Counted from the stretch's first letter, positions 33,372 to 45,554 are shown. The stretch is 64,000 bases of DNA from Eriocheir sinensis (GCF_024679095.1 NW_026111621.1:645004-709003), one strand, 5' to 3'. Translations and numbers: made by a program. The notes: generated by a model not told the origin, from the letters alone.

Positions 33372-35237
33372 CAGTCATACGTACGCTACCCCTGCCACCG
33401 GCTCCTCCTGTCCCTCGAGCTCCGACCCGGCCACAGCCTCCTCCTGTCCTTCGTACGCCACCCCTGTCATTGTTTCTTCCTGTTTCTCGGACGGCAAACA
33501 TGCCACCGCCTCCTCCACTCCATTGCACGCCACCTTCGCCACCGCCTCCTACTGTCCCTCGAACGTTAACCCCGCCACCACCTCCTCCTGTCATTCGCAC
33601 GCCATCCCCTCCACCGCCTCCTACTGTCCCTCGAACGTCACCCCCGCCACCACCTCCTCCTGTCATTCGCACGCCAGGCCCGCCACCGCCTCCTACTGTC
33701 CCTCGAACGTCACCCCCGCCACCACCTCCTCCTGTCAATCGCACGCCAGCCCCGCCACCGCCTCCTACTGTCCCTCGAACGTTAACCCCGCTACAGCCTC
33801 ATACTGTCCCTCGCACGCAACCCCCGCCACCGCTTCCTCCTGTCCCTCCCACGTCATCCACGCCACCGCCTCCTACTGTCCCTCGAACGCCAACCCCGCA
33901 ACCGCCTATTCCTGTCCCTTCACGTTTCGCCACCGCTTCCTCCAGTTCGCACCACCCCGCCACCGCCTCCTCCTGTCCGTCCCACGCCAGAACCGCCTCC
34001 GCCTCCTACTGTCCCGTATGCCACCCGCCACCGCTTCCTCCTGTCCACGCCACCTCTCCACCGCCTCTTCAGACGCACCCCGCCACCGACTTCTGTCCCT
34101 TGCACGCACCGCCACCTTCTCGCACGTAACTCCGCCAACGCCTCTTCATTTCCATCGCACGCCAACCCCGCCACAGTCTCCTCCTGTCCCTCGCACGAAA
34201 CTCCCGACAACGCCTCCTACTGTCCCTCGCACACCACCCACGCCACCGCCTCCTCCTATCTCAGACGCCATCTGCAACCGCCTTCCTCCTGTCACGCACG
34301 CACCCCTGCCACCGACTCTCCTGACTCTCGCACCACCTTCGCCTCCTCCTCCTCAGCGCGAACGCCACCACCGCGGCCGCCTCCTCCTGTCCCTCGCACG
34401 CTAACCACGCCACCACCTCATAAATGGTTCCTCGCACGCCACCCCCGCCACCGCCTCCTCCTGTCTCTCGCACGCTGACCGCGCCACCGCCTCCTTCAGT
34501 CATTCGTACGCTACCCCTGCCACCGGCTCCTCCTGTCCCTCGAGCTCCGACCCGGCCACAGCCTCCTCCTGTCCTTCGTACGCCACCCCTGTCACCGTTT
34601 CTTCCTGTTTCTCGGACGGCAAACATGCCACCGCCTCCTCCACTCCATTGCACGCCACCTTCGCCGCCGCCTCCTCCTTTCCCTCACACGGTACCTACGC
34701 CGCCGCCACCTTGTTTCCCTCGCACGACACCCCCGCCGCCGCCTCATCCCTTCCCTCGCACGACACCCCCGCCGCCGCCTCCTCGTTTCCCTCGCACGAC
34801 ACCCCCGCCACCGCCTCCTCCTTTCCCTCGCACGCCACCCATGCCACCGCCTACTCATTTCCCTCGAACGTTATCAGCGCCACCGCCTCCTCCTTTCCCT
34901 CGCACGCCACCCCCGCCCCCGCTTCCTACTGTCCTCCGAACGTCGCCCCCGTAACCGCCTACTCCTGTCCCTCGCACGCCAACCCTGCCATTGCATCCTC
35001 CTGTCCCTCGCACGCCACCCCCGCAACCACCTCCTCCTATCTATTGAAAACCGCCACCGCCTCCTACTGTCCCTCGCACGCAACCTCCGCGACCGCCTCC
35101 TCCTGTCACTCGAACACCACCCACGCCACCGCCTCCTCCTGTCCCTCGCACGCCACCCCCGCCACCACCTCCTCCTATCTATCGAACGCCGCCACCGTCT
35201 CCTACTGTCCCTCGCACGCCACCCCCGCCACCGCGTT
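33372..35237 (-). repeat. 36 bp megasatellite, inverted block, right part
   Basis: C-rich orientation on the plus strand. The stretch 34395-34650 repeats, without the LINE, the sequence found on both sides of CR1-a (32335-32426 and 33372-33540). The array flips back to G-rich orientation at about 35236. Several units between 33905 and 34400 have irregular length. Confidence 0.95.
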
Positions 35238-38200
35238 CGAGGGAAAGGAGTTGGCGTTGGCATGGGTGGCGTGCGAGTGAAAGGAGGAGACGGCGGCGGG
35301 GGTGTCGTGCGAGGGAAAGGAGGAGGCGGCTGCGGGGGTGTCGTGCGAGGGAAACGAGTAGGCGGCTGCGGGGGTGTCGTGCGAGGGACAGGAGGAGGCG
35401 GCCGCGTGGTTGGCGTTCCAAAGACAGGAGGAGGTGATGGCGGGGGTGAAGTGCGAGAGTCAGGAGGAGTCGGTTGCTTGGGGTGGCGTGCGATGGACAT
35501 GAGGTAGCGATTGCGTGTATTTCGTGCGAGACACAGGAGGAGGCGGTGGCGTGGGTGGTGTGCGAGGGAAAGGAGGAGGCGTTGTCGGGAGTGGCGTGCG
35601 AGGGACAGGAGGAGACTGTGGCTGGGGTGGCGTCCAAGGGACAAAAGGAGGCGGTGGTGAGGTTGGCGTTCGAGGGAGAGGAGGAGGCGGTGAAGAGGTT
35701 GGCGTGCGAGGGACATGTGGAGGCGGCTTCGGGGATGGCGTGCGGGGTACAGGAGGAAGCGGTGGCGAGTGTTGCATGCGAGTGACAGGAGGGGGCGGTG
35801 GCGGGGGTGGCGTGCGAGGGACAGGAGGATATGGTGGCGTGGGTGACATTCGAGAGACATGAGGAAGCGGTGGCGTGGATGGCGTGAGAGGGACAGGAGG
35901 AGGCCGTGGCGTGGGTGGCGTTCGAGGGACAGGAGGAGGCGGCGCCGTAGGTGGCGTGCGAAAGACAGGAGGAGGCGGTAACGTGGGTGGCGTGCGAGGG
36001 ACAGGAGAAGGCGGTGGCGTGGGTGGCGTGCGATGGACAGGAGGAGGCGGTGGCATGGGGTGGCGTGCAAGGGACATGAGGTAGCGATAGCGGTTATTTC
36101 GTGCCAGAGACAGGAGGAGGCGGTGGCGAGGGTGGCGTTCGAAAAACAGGGGGAGGCAGAGGCGGGGGTGTAGTGCGAGAGCCAGGAGGAGTCTATGGCA
36201 GGGTTGGCGTGCGATGGACAGGATGAGGCTGCTGCGGGGATGGCGTGGGAGAGACAGGAGGATCCCATGGCGAGGGTGGTGTGCGAGGAACAGGAGGAGG
36301 CGTTGTCGGGGGTGGCATGCGAGGGACAGGAGGAAACGGATGCGGGGGTGGCGTGAAAAGGAACGGAGGAGTCGGTGGCGGGGACGGCCTGCAAGGGACA
36401 GGAAGAGGCGGTGCCGGGGGTGGCGTGCGAGGGAGAGTAGGAGGCGGAGGCGGGGCTGGCGTGGGAGGGAGATGAAGATGCGATGGCGGGGGTGGCGTGC
36501 GAGGGACAGGAGGAAGCGATGGCGGGGGTACCGTGCGAGGGACAGTAGGAGGCGGTGGCGGGGGTGGCGTGGGAGGGACAGGAAGAGGCGGTGGCGGGGG
36601 TGGCGTGGGAGGGACAGGAAGAGGCGGTGGCGGGGGTATCGTGCGAGGGACAGGAAGAGCCAGTGACGGGGTTGGAGTGCGAGGGACAGGAAGAGGCATT
36701 GGCGGGGGTGGCGTGGCAGGGACAGCAGTAGGCGGTGGTCGGGTTGGCGTGCTAGGGGAAGGAGGAGGCGGTGGCGGGGATGGCGTTCGAGGGACAGTAG
36801 GAGGCGGTGGCGTGGGAGGCGTGGGAGGTACTGTAGGAAGCGGTGGCGGAGGACAGGAGGAGGCGGTGGCCGGGTCGGCGTGCGAGGGACAGGAGGAGGC
36901 AGAGGCGGGGGTGGCGTACGAATGACTGAAGGAGGCGGTGGCGCGGTTGGCGTGCGAGAGACAGAAGGAGGCGGCGGCGGTGGTGGCATGCAAAGGACAA
37001 TAGGAGGCGGCGGCGGGGTTGGCGTGCGAGGGACAGGAGGAGGCGGTGGCGGGGGTGGCGTGCGAGGAACCATATGAGGCGGTGGCGGGGTTAGCGTGCG
37101 AGGGACAGGAGGAGGCGGCCGCGTGGTTGGCTTTCGAAAAGCAGGAGGAGGCGGAGGCGGGGGTGGAGTGCGAGAGTCAGGAGGAGTCGGTGTCAGGGGT
37201 GGCGTGCTAGGGACAGGAGGAGGCGGTTGCGGGGACGGCGTGCGAGAGACAGGAGGAGGAGGTGGCGTTGGTGGTGTGCGAGGGACAGTAGGATGCGTTG
37301 TCGGGAGTGGCGTGCGAGGGACAGGAGGAGACTGTGGCGGGGGTGACGTCCTAGGGAAAGGAAGAGCCGGTGGCGGTGGGTTGCGTGCGAGGGACAGGAG
37401 GAAGCGGTGGCGGGGCTGGCGTGGGAGGGAGAGGAAGAGGCGGTGGCGGGGTTGGCGTGCGAGGGACAGGAGAAAACGGTGGCGGGGGTGCCTTCCGAGG
37501 GACAGTAGGAGGCGGTGGCGGGGGTGGCGTGGGAGGGACAGGAAGAGGCGGTGGCGGGGTTGGCGTGCGAGGGACAGGAAGAGGCTGTGTCGAGGTTGGA
37601 GTGCGAGGGACAGGAAGAGGCATTGTCGGGGGTGGCGTAGGAGGGACAGGAGGATGCGGTGGCCGTGCGAGGGGCAGGAGGAGGCGGTGGCGGGGGTGGC
37701 GTTCGAGGGACAGTAGGAGGCGGTTGCGTGGGTGGCGTGGGAGGGACAGTATGAGGCTGTAGCGGGGTTAACGATCGAGGGACAGTAGGAGGCGGTGGCG
37801 GGGCTTGCGTGCGAATGACAGGAGGAGGTGGTGGCGGGGGTGACGTTCGAGGGACAGTAGGAGGCGGTGGCGGGGATGGCGTTCGATAGATAGGAGTAGG
37901 CGGTGTCTGGGTTGGCGTGCGAGGGACAGTAGGAGGCGGTGGCGAGGTTGGCGTTCGAGGAACAGGAGGAGGCGGTCGCGAGGTTTACACTCGAGGAACA
38001 GGAGGAGGAGGTGGCGAGGTTGGCTGTCGAGGGACAGGAGGAGGCGGTCGCGAGGTTTACGTTCGAGGAACAGGAGGAGGCGGTGGCGAGGTTGGTGTTC
38101 GAGGGACAGGAGTAGGCGATGGAGAGGTTTGTGTGCGAGGGACAGCAGGAGGCGGCGGCGGGGATGGCGTTCGTGTGACACGAGGAGGCGGTGGCGGGGG

Positions 38201-38415
38201 TGGCGTGCGAGGGACAGGAGTAGGCGGTGGCGGGGGTGGCGTGCGAGTGACAGGAGGATGTGTTAGCGTGGGTGACATTCGAGGGACAGGAGGAGGCCTC
38301 GGCGTGGATCTTGTGCGAGGGACAGGAGGAGGCGGTGGCGTGGGTGGCGTTCGAGGGACAGGAGGAGGTGGTGGCGTAGGTGGCGTGCGAGAGACAGGAG
38401 GAGGCGGTATCGGGC
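35238..38415 (+). repeat. 36 bp megasatellite, forward block, right end
   Basis: The same unit as the left forward block, but richer in GAGGGACAGG and GTGGGAGGGACAGG variants and more diverged between neighbours. It ends at about 38415, where unique AT-rich sequence begins. Confidence 0.96.
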
Positions 38416-39130
38416 TTTTAGTTCTTTCAGCTGTTCCTCATTTCTCTATCTACCTCATGATATACAAATCCCTGTTTTCCTCGCCTTGCTGTCTTTACCT
38501 CACAAGTATTCATCGTTTAGTTCTCTCTTATAGACTAGCTCATGAAATAGTCGTGACCTATATTTTGTTCTCCCTCTCATTCTGCATCATTCCTTGGAAC
38601 GTTATGCCTATTCCCATGTTTTCTTTTCTAAATATTCTTCCTTAAATTATTTCTCCCATTAACTATCTTATTCTCCTTCCTTCCTTCCTTCCTTCTTCCC
38701 TCCCTTTCTCAATATGCATCTTTCCTCCTTTTTATTTTCCTTAGACTCTTTCTTTCATCCTTCTTTTTTTTCTCATATTGACTTATTCGATGTTTTTTTT
38801 TTTCTTTTTCTCATTATTTCAATCTCTCTTCTCTCTTCTCCGTTTACCGTTTACCGTTGATGATGTTTCAGGCCCCGCTCCGCTGCTGGTTGTGTGCTCT
38901 GCGAGGGCCGTCAAGAATTACGATGTTAGCCTCGATAACAATCTCCGATGCACTTATTTACAACGTCATAGTGAGTTAGTGAGTCGTGATTGCTTTCATG
39001 AATAGCCTACTGATGCCCTTTTGATAAAACTTGGCATAATCAAAGTCACTTGGCCGTGTTTGGGTTCACACTAAATTATTTCCAACACACTGAACATTTA
39101 ACACACAATTTGTCTTTGAGTACAGACACT
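38416..39130. other. Unique spacer, no gene seen
   Basis: A pyrimidine-rich stretch with (CTTC)n near 38677-38700 and long T runs near 38790. I find no domain-bearing frame or RNA gene. Confidence 0.6.
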
Positions 39131-39189
39131 AATTAATAGCCATGATCGGTAATGTTACGAATTCTCTCAATTTCGGTGTGAAGTACTAC

Positions 39190-40012
39190 ACAACACTGAT
39201 CATTCACTGAGTGGTTGATTTCAGGCTTCTTGTACCTCACACAATCCTTCAACGCAATCCTTCGATTTGTGATCGTCAGTGCATTTGAAACATTTTTGGG
39301 CCTTTCCATTGCTCTTAACAGTACAGTTGACCTCAAAATGGCCGTATCTCTGACAATGATAGCATCTAATTGCACGGAATCTGTCTCTCCCTGTTTATAT
39401 TCTCCATTCTAATTACAACTTGTCCTGATTCTTGTGAGTCAGCTCTCTCACAGTTGGATCACACCTCAGAATGTAGTGCATTGTGCCGCCAGCTGCAGGC
39501 TTACTAAAAAACAGCTCAATCTTATTCTCAGCACCCTCAGTTGTGTGTAAGAACTCATTGCGGTCTAAGATGGCCTCCTTTATTTTTTCCTTGGGCTCCT
39601 CATTTTCAACATTGCATATCATTATCTCTGGTTTCATCTTTCCAACACTCTTGGTACTAAGACACCAATTGTTGAGCAGCCTCATCCCTTGTGTTCTCAT
39701 TGTCAGAGTTCATGATAATATTACCTCCATTTGTGAATCTTGAATCAGTTATGTGAATGCCATTCAATGACTGGGAGACTTCATCCTTCATATCTGTTGC
39801 CTTCTTTTCCTGGTTAGAAGCTTCCACAACAAGAGATTCTTCCTGACTTCCCTGTCTCTCTTCGCCACCTCAGCCCAACTAAGATTTGCCTTGTCTGCAC
39901 GAACCGCGTCAGCAACTGATCCCAGCTCCTCCTGCACCTTCTCAGCCCTTGCTTCAACCTCATCGATCCCTAACACTAGATATATCTTTAGATAATTCTT
40001 GGTTGAATTCAT
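39190..40012 (-). pseudogene. LINE Gag-like ORF1 relic with two zinc knuckles
   Basis: Minus-strand pieces in several frames make a Gag-like ORF1 product that would bind element RNA. From the N-terminal side there is a charged helical segment (DEVEARAEKVQEELGSVADA). Next comes a central block (PAAGGTMHYILRCDPTVREL) like the RNA-binding domain of LINE ORF1/Gag proteins. Two knuckles follow: a CX2CX4HX4C knuckle beginning CYHCQRYGH (about 39340-39385) and a second one, CFKC then HKSKDC (about 39265-39310). Frame changes near 39400 and 39700-39800 make it a relic. No matching RT lies next to it, and it belongs to a different lineage from the LINE-A ORF1 at 40673. Confidence 0.65.
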
Positions 40013-40249
40013 CCATTTTTACCACAATGCTGGTAGCCAGAGATGCGTTATGGAGGCATGGGGTGCAAATGCAGTTAATTTTATGTATATTGCTTAATTC
40101 CAGACAAATGAGCACACTCCACATGACACCATACAGGACTCAAAGGGCATCCAATCCACTTCTCGCCTGTGAAATCCTCACAAGCGAAACACAAAACTTA
40201 TGTGTTTTGCTCGATCTTAGTCATTTGTACTGGGTGGGGTAGGGTGACA

Positions 40250-40507
40250 TGATCACTTGACAGTAGCCTCTAGTTTTTAGGGTTAATTAATTTATTCTAC
40301 TGGCTCTGTGTGCGCTATGCATTATATAAATACAACGTATCATTATATTATTCCACAATATTCCAATACAACGCCCCCTAGCCCTCTCAACTGAACCAAA
40401 TCGCTTCAATTTCACTCACTGCCCACCCCCCAATACATTTAACCGACTGAAAATTGGGACACCACAACATGGTGTGCCCAGGGCCCCCACAACTCTAAAT
40501 CCGGCCC
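40250..40507 (-). mobile_element. hAT-like transposon terminus
   Basis: On the minus strand the segment begins at 40507 with CAGGGCCGGATTTAGAGTTG and continues GGGGGCCCTGGGCAC. CAGGGCCGGATTTA starts are a recurring terminal signature of hAT-superfamily elements. I could not find the opposite end, so this may be a fragment. The left limit given is arbitrary. Confidence 0.45.
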
Positions 40508-40557
40508 TGTGTGTGTGTGTGTGTGTGTGTGTATACTTAGAAAAATTCATAAGGAGT

Positions 40558-40607
<50 letters not shown>

Positions 40608-40610
40608 TTG
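40505..40610. repeat. (TG)n and (CA)n microsatellites in inverted arrangement
   Basis: A (TG)n run at 40505-40531 and a (CA)n run at 40560-40604 are separated by 28 bases. They are complementary and could fold into a hairpin. Confidence 0.93.
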
Positions 40611-40672
40611 CACACCTTTGCAGCGATCAGACGTGCCTTCCAATTCCTCCAACTCTGCCTCAGCCACCAGTC

Positions 40673-41688
40673 ATGGATCTTGAGGCAGTGAAAGTGCTCC
40701 TGGACTCTCAAGAACGGGCCTTTCGTTCCGCCATGGACTTGGTGGTGGAACAGCTCAATAAGCGTACAGAGTTGGTTGAAGGTACAGTGACTGATCTGAT
40801 CAAAAGTCTAGAATTCTCACAGGCCGAAATTGTGGACTTAAAGAACAACATCAAAGTGCTTCAGAAAACGCTAAATGAGAAACAAGTGATTATTGAAGGA
40901 CTTGAATCCAAAGTCTCGGAGACGGTACAGCGACTCAACTACAACGAGGACTATAGTAGACGCAATAATCTACGGATCACTGGCCTCCAAGAACAAGCGG
41001 GTGAAACATGGGAAAACACAAGCACCAAAGTGTCAAAGATGATCAACGATAATCTAGAGCTTCCCCCTGTGAGTCTCGAACGTGCTCACAGGGTGGGACC
41101 GGTCAACCCATCCCGCCCCCGGCCAGTCGTTGTACGGTTTGAGAAGTACAGCGACCGAGAAACAGTCATTAGGAATGCAAAGAAACTCAAAGGAACCGGC
41201 ATCTACATCAGTGAAGATCTCTGCCCTGCCTCTCAAGAAATCAAGATGAAGCAACTACCTCTACTGAAGAAAGCGAGAGATGAAGGTAAAATCGCGTACT
41301 TCCGTCACACGCGATTGATCATCAAAGAAAAAACTGGCCAACAATCATCATTCTCAACCATCGCAGCTGACCCGACACATCGAGGCGATGGTCCGACTCC
41401 TTACAGCTCTGGCGGGGCGGGGCGGCCCACAGTGCTGGGACTGGGACCACTGGAGGCGTAAGTTCTGCTGCGACTGGAGACTCCCAGACTAGTGCTTCGA
41501 AGACTGCTACTTCCCTGACTGGTGCTCTGCCGAAGGTGCCTAGTGGTGGTGCTGGCGGTGCCTCCTCGTTGCTGCCTCATGCTGGTGCTGACGGGATGTC
41601 GACTGAGACAGGTGTTCAAATGGGAGGAGGAATGGACATAATGGGTGGACGTACCCAGAAGAATCTGAGAGAACGCAGGAAGAAGTAG
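40673..41688 (+). pseudogene. LINE-A ORF1 protein, one frameshift
   Basis: ORF1 proteins bind element RNA and act as nucleic-acid chaperones. The ATG at 40673 opens a frame with a long helical coiled coil (residues ~5-90). An RNA-binding domain of the L1-ORF1/Transposase_22 type follows (residues ~95-225; phrases NEDYSRRNNLRITGL, LERAHRVG, RPVVVRFEKYSDRETV and GTGIYISEDL). The frame stops at 41461. A different frame continues the product from about 41420 as a Gly/Ser/Thr-rich tail ending NLRERRKK at 41688. The break falls in a GGGGCGGGGCGG run, a likely slippage or sequencing-error site. Confidence 0.8.
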
Positions 41689-41929
41689 ATAAGTAAAGTC
41701 ACTCAACCCTCTTCAACTTCGATTTCACTAGCATGATATCAGTACTCTTGTTTTCATTCATGTCACCCAAAATACTGTTTATTGTTATTGTACAACCAAT
41801 TGTCATTCCTGTGGCCTTTACTTAACACTTCAGGATTACCATTACCTCTACTTCACTTATATTTCTTCTACCATTAATTTACTACTACCAATACAATTAC
41901 TACTACCTCTTAATACTACTTATTTCTAC

Positions 41930-42032
41930 TATTGCCGCTTACTACTACTACTACTACTACTACTTCTACTACTGTTGGTGCTTCTATTACTGCTACTACT
42001 ACTACCATTACTGCTATCACTACTATTACTAT

Positions 42033-42064
<32 letters not shown>

Positions 42065-42500
42065 TTACTACTACTACTTTTACTACTACTACTTTTATTA
42101 CTACTGCTGCTATTACTACTACTACTACTATTACTACTACTGCTACTGCTATTACTCTTACTACTATCACTGCTACTACCACTACTACTACTGCTATTGC
42201 TACTATTGCTATTGCTACTACTGCTACTACTACTATTGCTACTACCACTGCTGCTACTACTACTACTACTACTATTGCTACTACTACTACTACTGCTGCT
42301 ATTACTACTACTGTTACTACTGCTGCTATTACTACTACTGCTACTACTACTACTACTACTGCTACTACTGCTACTACCACTACTACTACTAATACTACTA
42401 TTACTATTACAACTACTACTACTACTACTACTACTTCAGCTACTGTTGTTACTTCTACCACTGCTGCTACTACTACCATTACTGCTACTACTACTACGCT
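41930..42500 (+). repeat. (ACT)n-rich microsatellite between LINE-A ORF1 and ORF2
   Basis: About 570 bases of ACT trinucleotides with frequent single-base variants (ATT, GCT). In the endonuclease frame it encodes a ~190-residue Thr/Ile/Ala tract without a stop. In the next frame it encodes poly-Leu. Confidence 0.95.
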
Positions 42501-45500
42501 AGATAACTACATGTTTCCTTTTAATAATGTTTCTGATGAAGATTTGATGGATGTTTTTAATTTCGATGAAATATTCAGGCAAGAAATTTATGAAAGCTTT
42601 GATCCGTTAAGTGTGCAAGATAACAAGTATAACAATGATATCGATGTCAATCAGTTTTATATAAGATCTAGAAACATTAACTTTCCTAAATCTGAATATA
42701 TTTTTCTTGATAATTTATCTTCTCTTTGTAACAATAGTGATTTTAATTTATTAACACTGAATGTAAGATCCATATCCACCAATTTCCAATATTTCAAAGA
42801 CACTGTACTGTCTGACAATGTAATTTATGACGTGCTTGGTTTCGCTGAAACCAGGCTCGACGCAGGCATTTCTACATTGTATTCTTTGACAGCATATGAA
42901 ATGTTCACAAATAACAGGAACAGGTATGGTGGGGGTGTGGCTGTTTACGTCTCGAACAGGTACACAGGTCATAAAGTAATTGAATTCAGTCGAATGGAAA
43001 CATTTATTAAGATTGTGGCAGTGGAAGTAAAATTTAATGGTAATTTTTTTTTATTTATATGTATATATAGACCTCCTCAAGGTAATGTGAATAATTTTCT
43101 TAATGTTCTCAATGAAATTTTAACTACTGCAAAAGATAAAAATCCTAGTGAAATATTTATTTTTGGAGATTTAAATATGAATTTATTACATAATAATGAC
43201 GATAACATTCAGGACCTTATGAATTTAATGTATAGTTATTCCTTGTTTCCACTTACTACCCTGCCAACACGAGTTACGGCCACATCCGCCACCCTTATAG
43301 ATCACATTTGGTCCACATGTGTTGAGAACAACGTAGGAAATTATGTAATCAAAACTGATATTACTGATCATTTTCCAGTGATATCTTTATTTAAATGTAA
43401 CAATATTCCATCTCCTCCCACATTCATAACGAAAAGAACGTTCACCCTTGGAAGCCTTAGACACATTTAATGCTGCACTTTCTCACACAGATTGGTCTGA
43501 TGTCATAAACTGTACATGTCCTAACAACTCCTATAATCTATTTTACAACAATTTCAAAACAAATTATGATAATTGCTTCCCTAAGAAAACAATTAAAGTT
43601 AGTAACAAAAATAATCGCAGTCCACACATTACTCCAGCATTAAAGAAGAGCATTAGAGAAAAACATAGACTTGAAAAACTAGCATATAAATGGCCTTTAA
43701 CTTTTCGAGAGCAATATAGGACTTTCAGAAATAGACTAACATCACTTTTAAAAGAAGCAAAGAAGAAGTATCACCAAGACCAACTATTAGCTAGCCAAGG
43801 CAACCCTAAGTCTCACTGGAAGTCAATAAATAACTTATTAGGTAGATCTACAGATGGTAAAAACAGTGAAATTGAGCTACGATCAATTTGTTACAACATT
43901 CCAGATAAATTTATTGAACATTTTTTGAAAGCAAGTCAGCAAGCAGCAGAAACTGTAGGTAATGATTTTTTTAAATTATTTACACAACTCTCCCAATTTT
44001 TCTATGTATTTATTTCCTGCCACAAACTTAGAAATTGAAAAATATATTACGGCATTTAAAACTTCTTCCTCCGGATTTGATGATATTTCCCCAATTGTTT
44101 TGAAACGCACAGCTAATGATATATCCATTCCATTAACACACATAGTGAATCTGATGTTAAAAACTGGAATATTTCCGGATGCACTTAAAAAAGCCAAAGT
44201 TGTACCACTACTTAAATCAGGCAGTAGATCCAATATTAAAAACTATAGACCTATTTCAATACTTCCAGCATTTAGCAAGGTTTTTGAAAAAGTTATTACT
44301 TCCCGTCTTGTAATTTTTTTTTAAAACAATAATCTACTCACAGACTACCAGCATGGGTTTAGGGCAGGTCGTTCCACAGAAACAGCTATTTTACAGTTCA
44401 TATCTAATGTTTATCAGTATTTAGAAAAGAAACATTATTTAATTGGAATATTTTTAGATTTATCTAAGGCATTCGATACATTGAATCACAAAATTTTATT
44501 GAGTAAGCTAAGTCACTATGGCGTTAGAGGTATTCCCTTAAAACTATTTGAAAGTTATTTAACCAATAGGTCACAAGCTGTATATTGCAACGCCACGTAT
44601 TCTTCTTTTAGGGCAATCAACAAGGGTGTGCCGCAGGGGTCAATATTAGGACCGATACTCTTTCTCATCTATATAAACGACATTGTTAATGTAAGTTCTA
44701 AATTCAAATATACGATTGATGCTGACGATACAAATCTTTTATTAAATAATGTAAACATTAACGATCGTCATGTAAATTTAGTTACAGAACTAGAAAAAAA
44801 TAATTATTGGACTAAAATTAATGAATTGAGTCTGAATATTGCAAAAACTAATTACATATTTTTTCAAAATCGTTCATTACAATATAACATTCCTCCTAGA
44901 ACCATAGAGGGAAACACATTAGACAGAGTAAATTTCACAAAATTTTTGGGTGTTTACATAGATGAGAATATGAATTGGAATCAACATATTTCATTTGTCA
45001 CAAATAAATTAGCAAGGATGTGCGGTATGTTATACAGAGTCCGCAATAATCTCACACCTGAATCCCTCACTAGTATTTATTACACACTTTGTTATCCCCA
45101 TCTCACCTATTGTGTATCAGTCTGGGCCTGTACTTGGCAGTCCTTCATTAAGAAAATATCAGTAGCTCAAAATAAAATTTTTAGGTGTATATTCTATATG
45201 AGTAGGTTTGAGTCAACACGAAATATAATTAATACACAAAATTTTCTTAGTTTTCCAAATATTCATAAATATGTTTTATTGTTAAGCATTTACAAGTGCC
45301 TTACACAGTATTGTGGAGGTCAGCCTTTCAGACTGGTACACACATCATACAACATTCGAGGTAATGATATCAATCTCATATGTCCACAGTTCAGAACTTC
45401 TCTCTTTAAGCACAGTATATTATACTCAGGTCCCCAAATGTGGAATTCATTGCCTCTACATATTAAGACTCTTCTCAATCATATAAATTTATCCATTTTT

Positions 45501-45554
45501 AAAAAATCTGTGAAAACTTATTTATATAATTGTCAAAGTAGTAATCAAATGTAG
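42500..45554 (+). pseudogene. LINE-A ORF2: endonuclease and reverse transcriptase, broken
   Basis: ORF2 nicks target DNA and primes reverse transcription there. The endonuclease (about 42740-43410) shows LNVRSI, AETRLD, IYRPPQGN, FGDLNMN, SATLIDHIW and TDHFPV, the expected order for an APE-type domain. A frameshift near 43450 leads into the linker and another near 43980 into RT (SRSNIKNYRPISILP, then a TAA in a T run at 44322-44324). RT resumes with HGFRAGRSTE, FLDLSKAFDTLNH and GVPQGSILGP. The catalytic box reads DADDTN (44718-44732), where YADD is usual, so Tyr has become Asp. The C-terminal region extends to the stop at 45554. Confidence 0.88.

Noticed and set aside
33268..34404. Gene starting MGLDTRELRVKG
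   Set aside because: The frame starts in the CR1-a 3' UTR, crosses the octamer tail and runs into satellite. It is a read-through chimera. The same false start appears at 47569 in CR1-b.
41975..42502. Poly-Leu and poly-Val open frames
   Set aside because: Shifted or reverse frames of the (ACT)n microsatellite.
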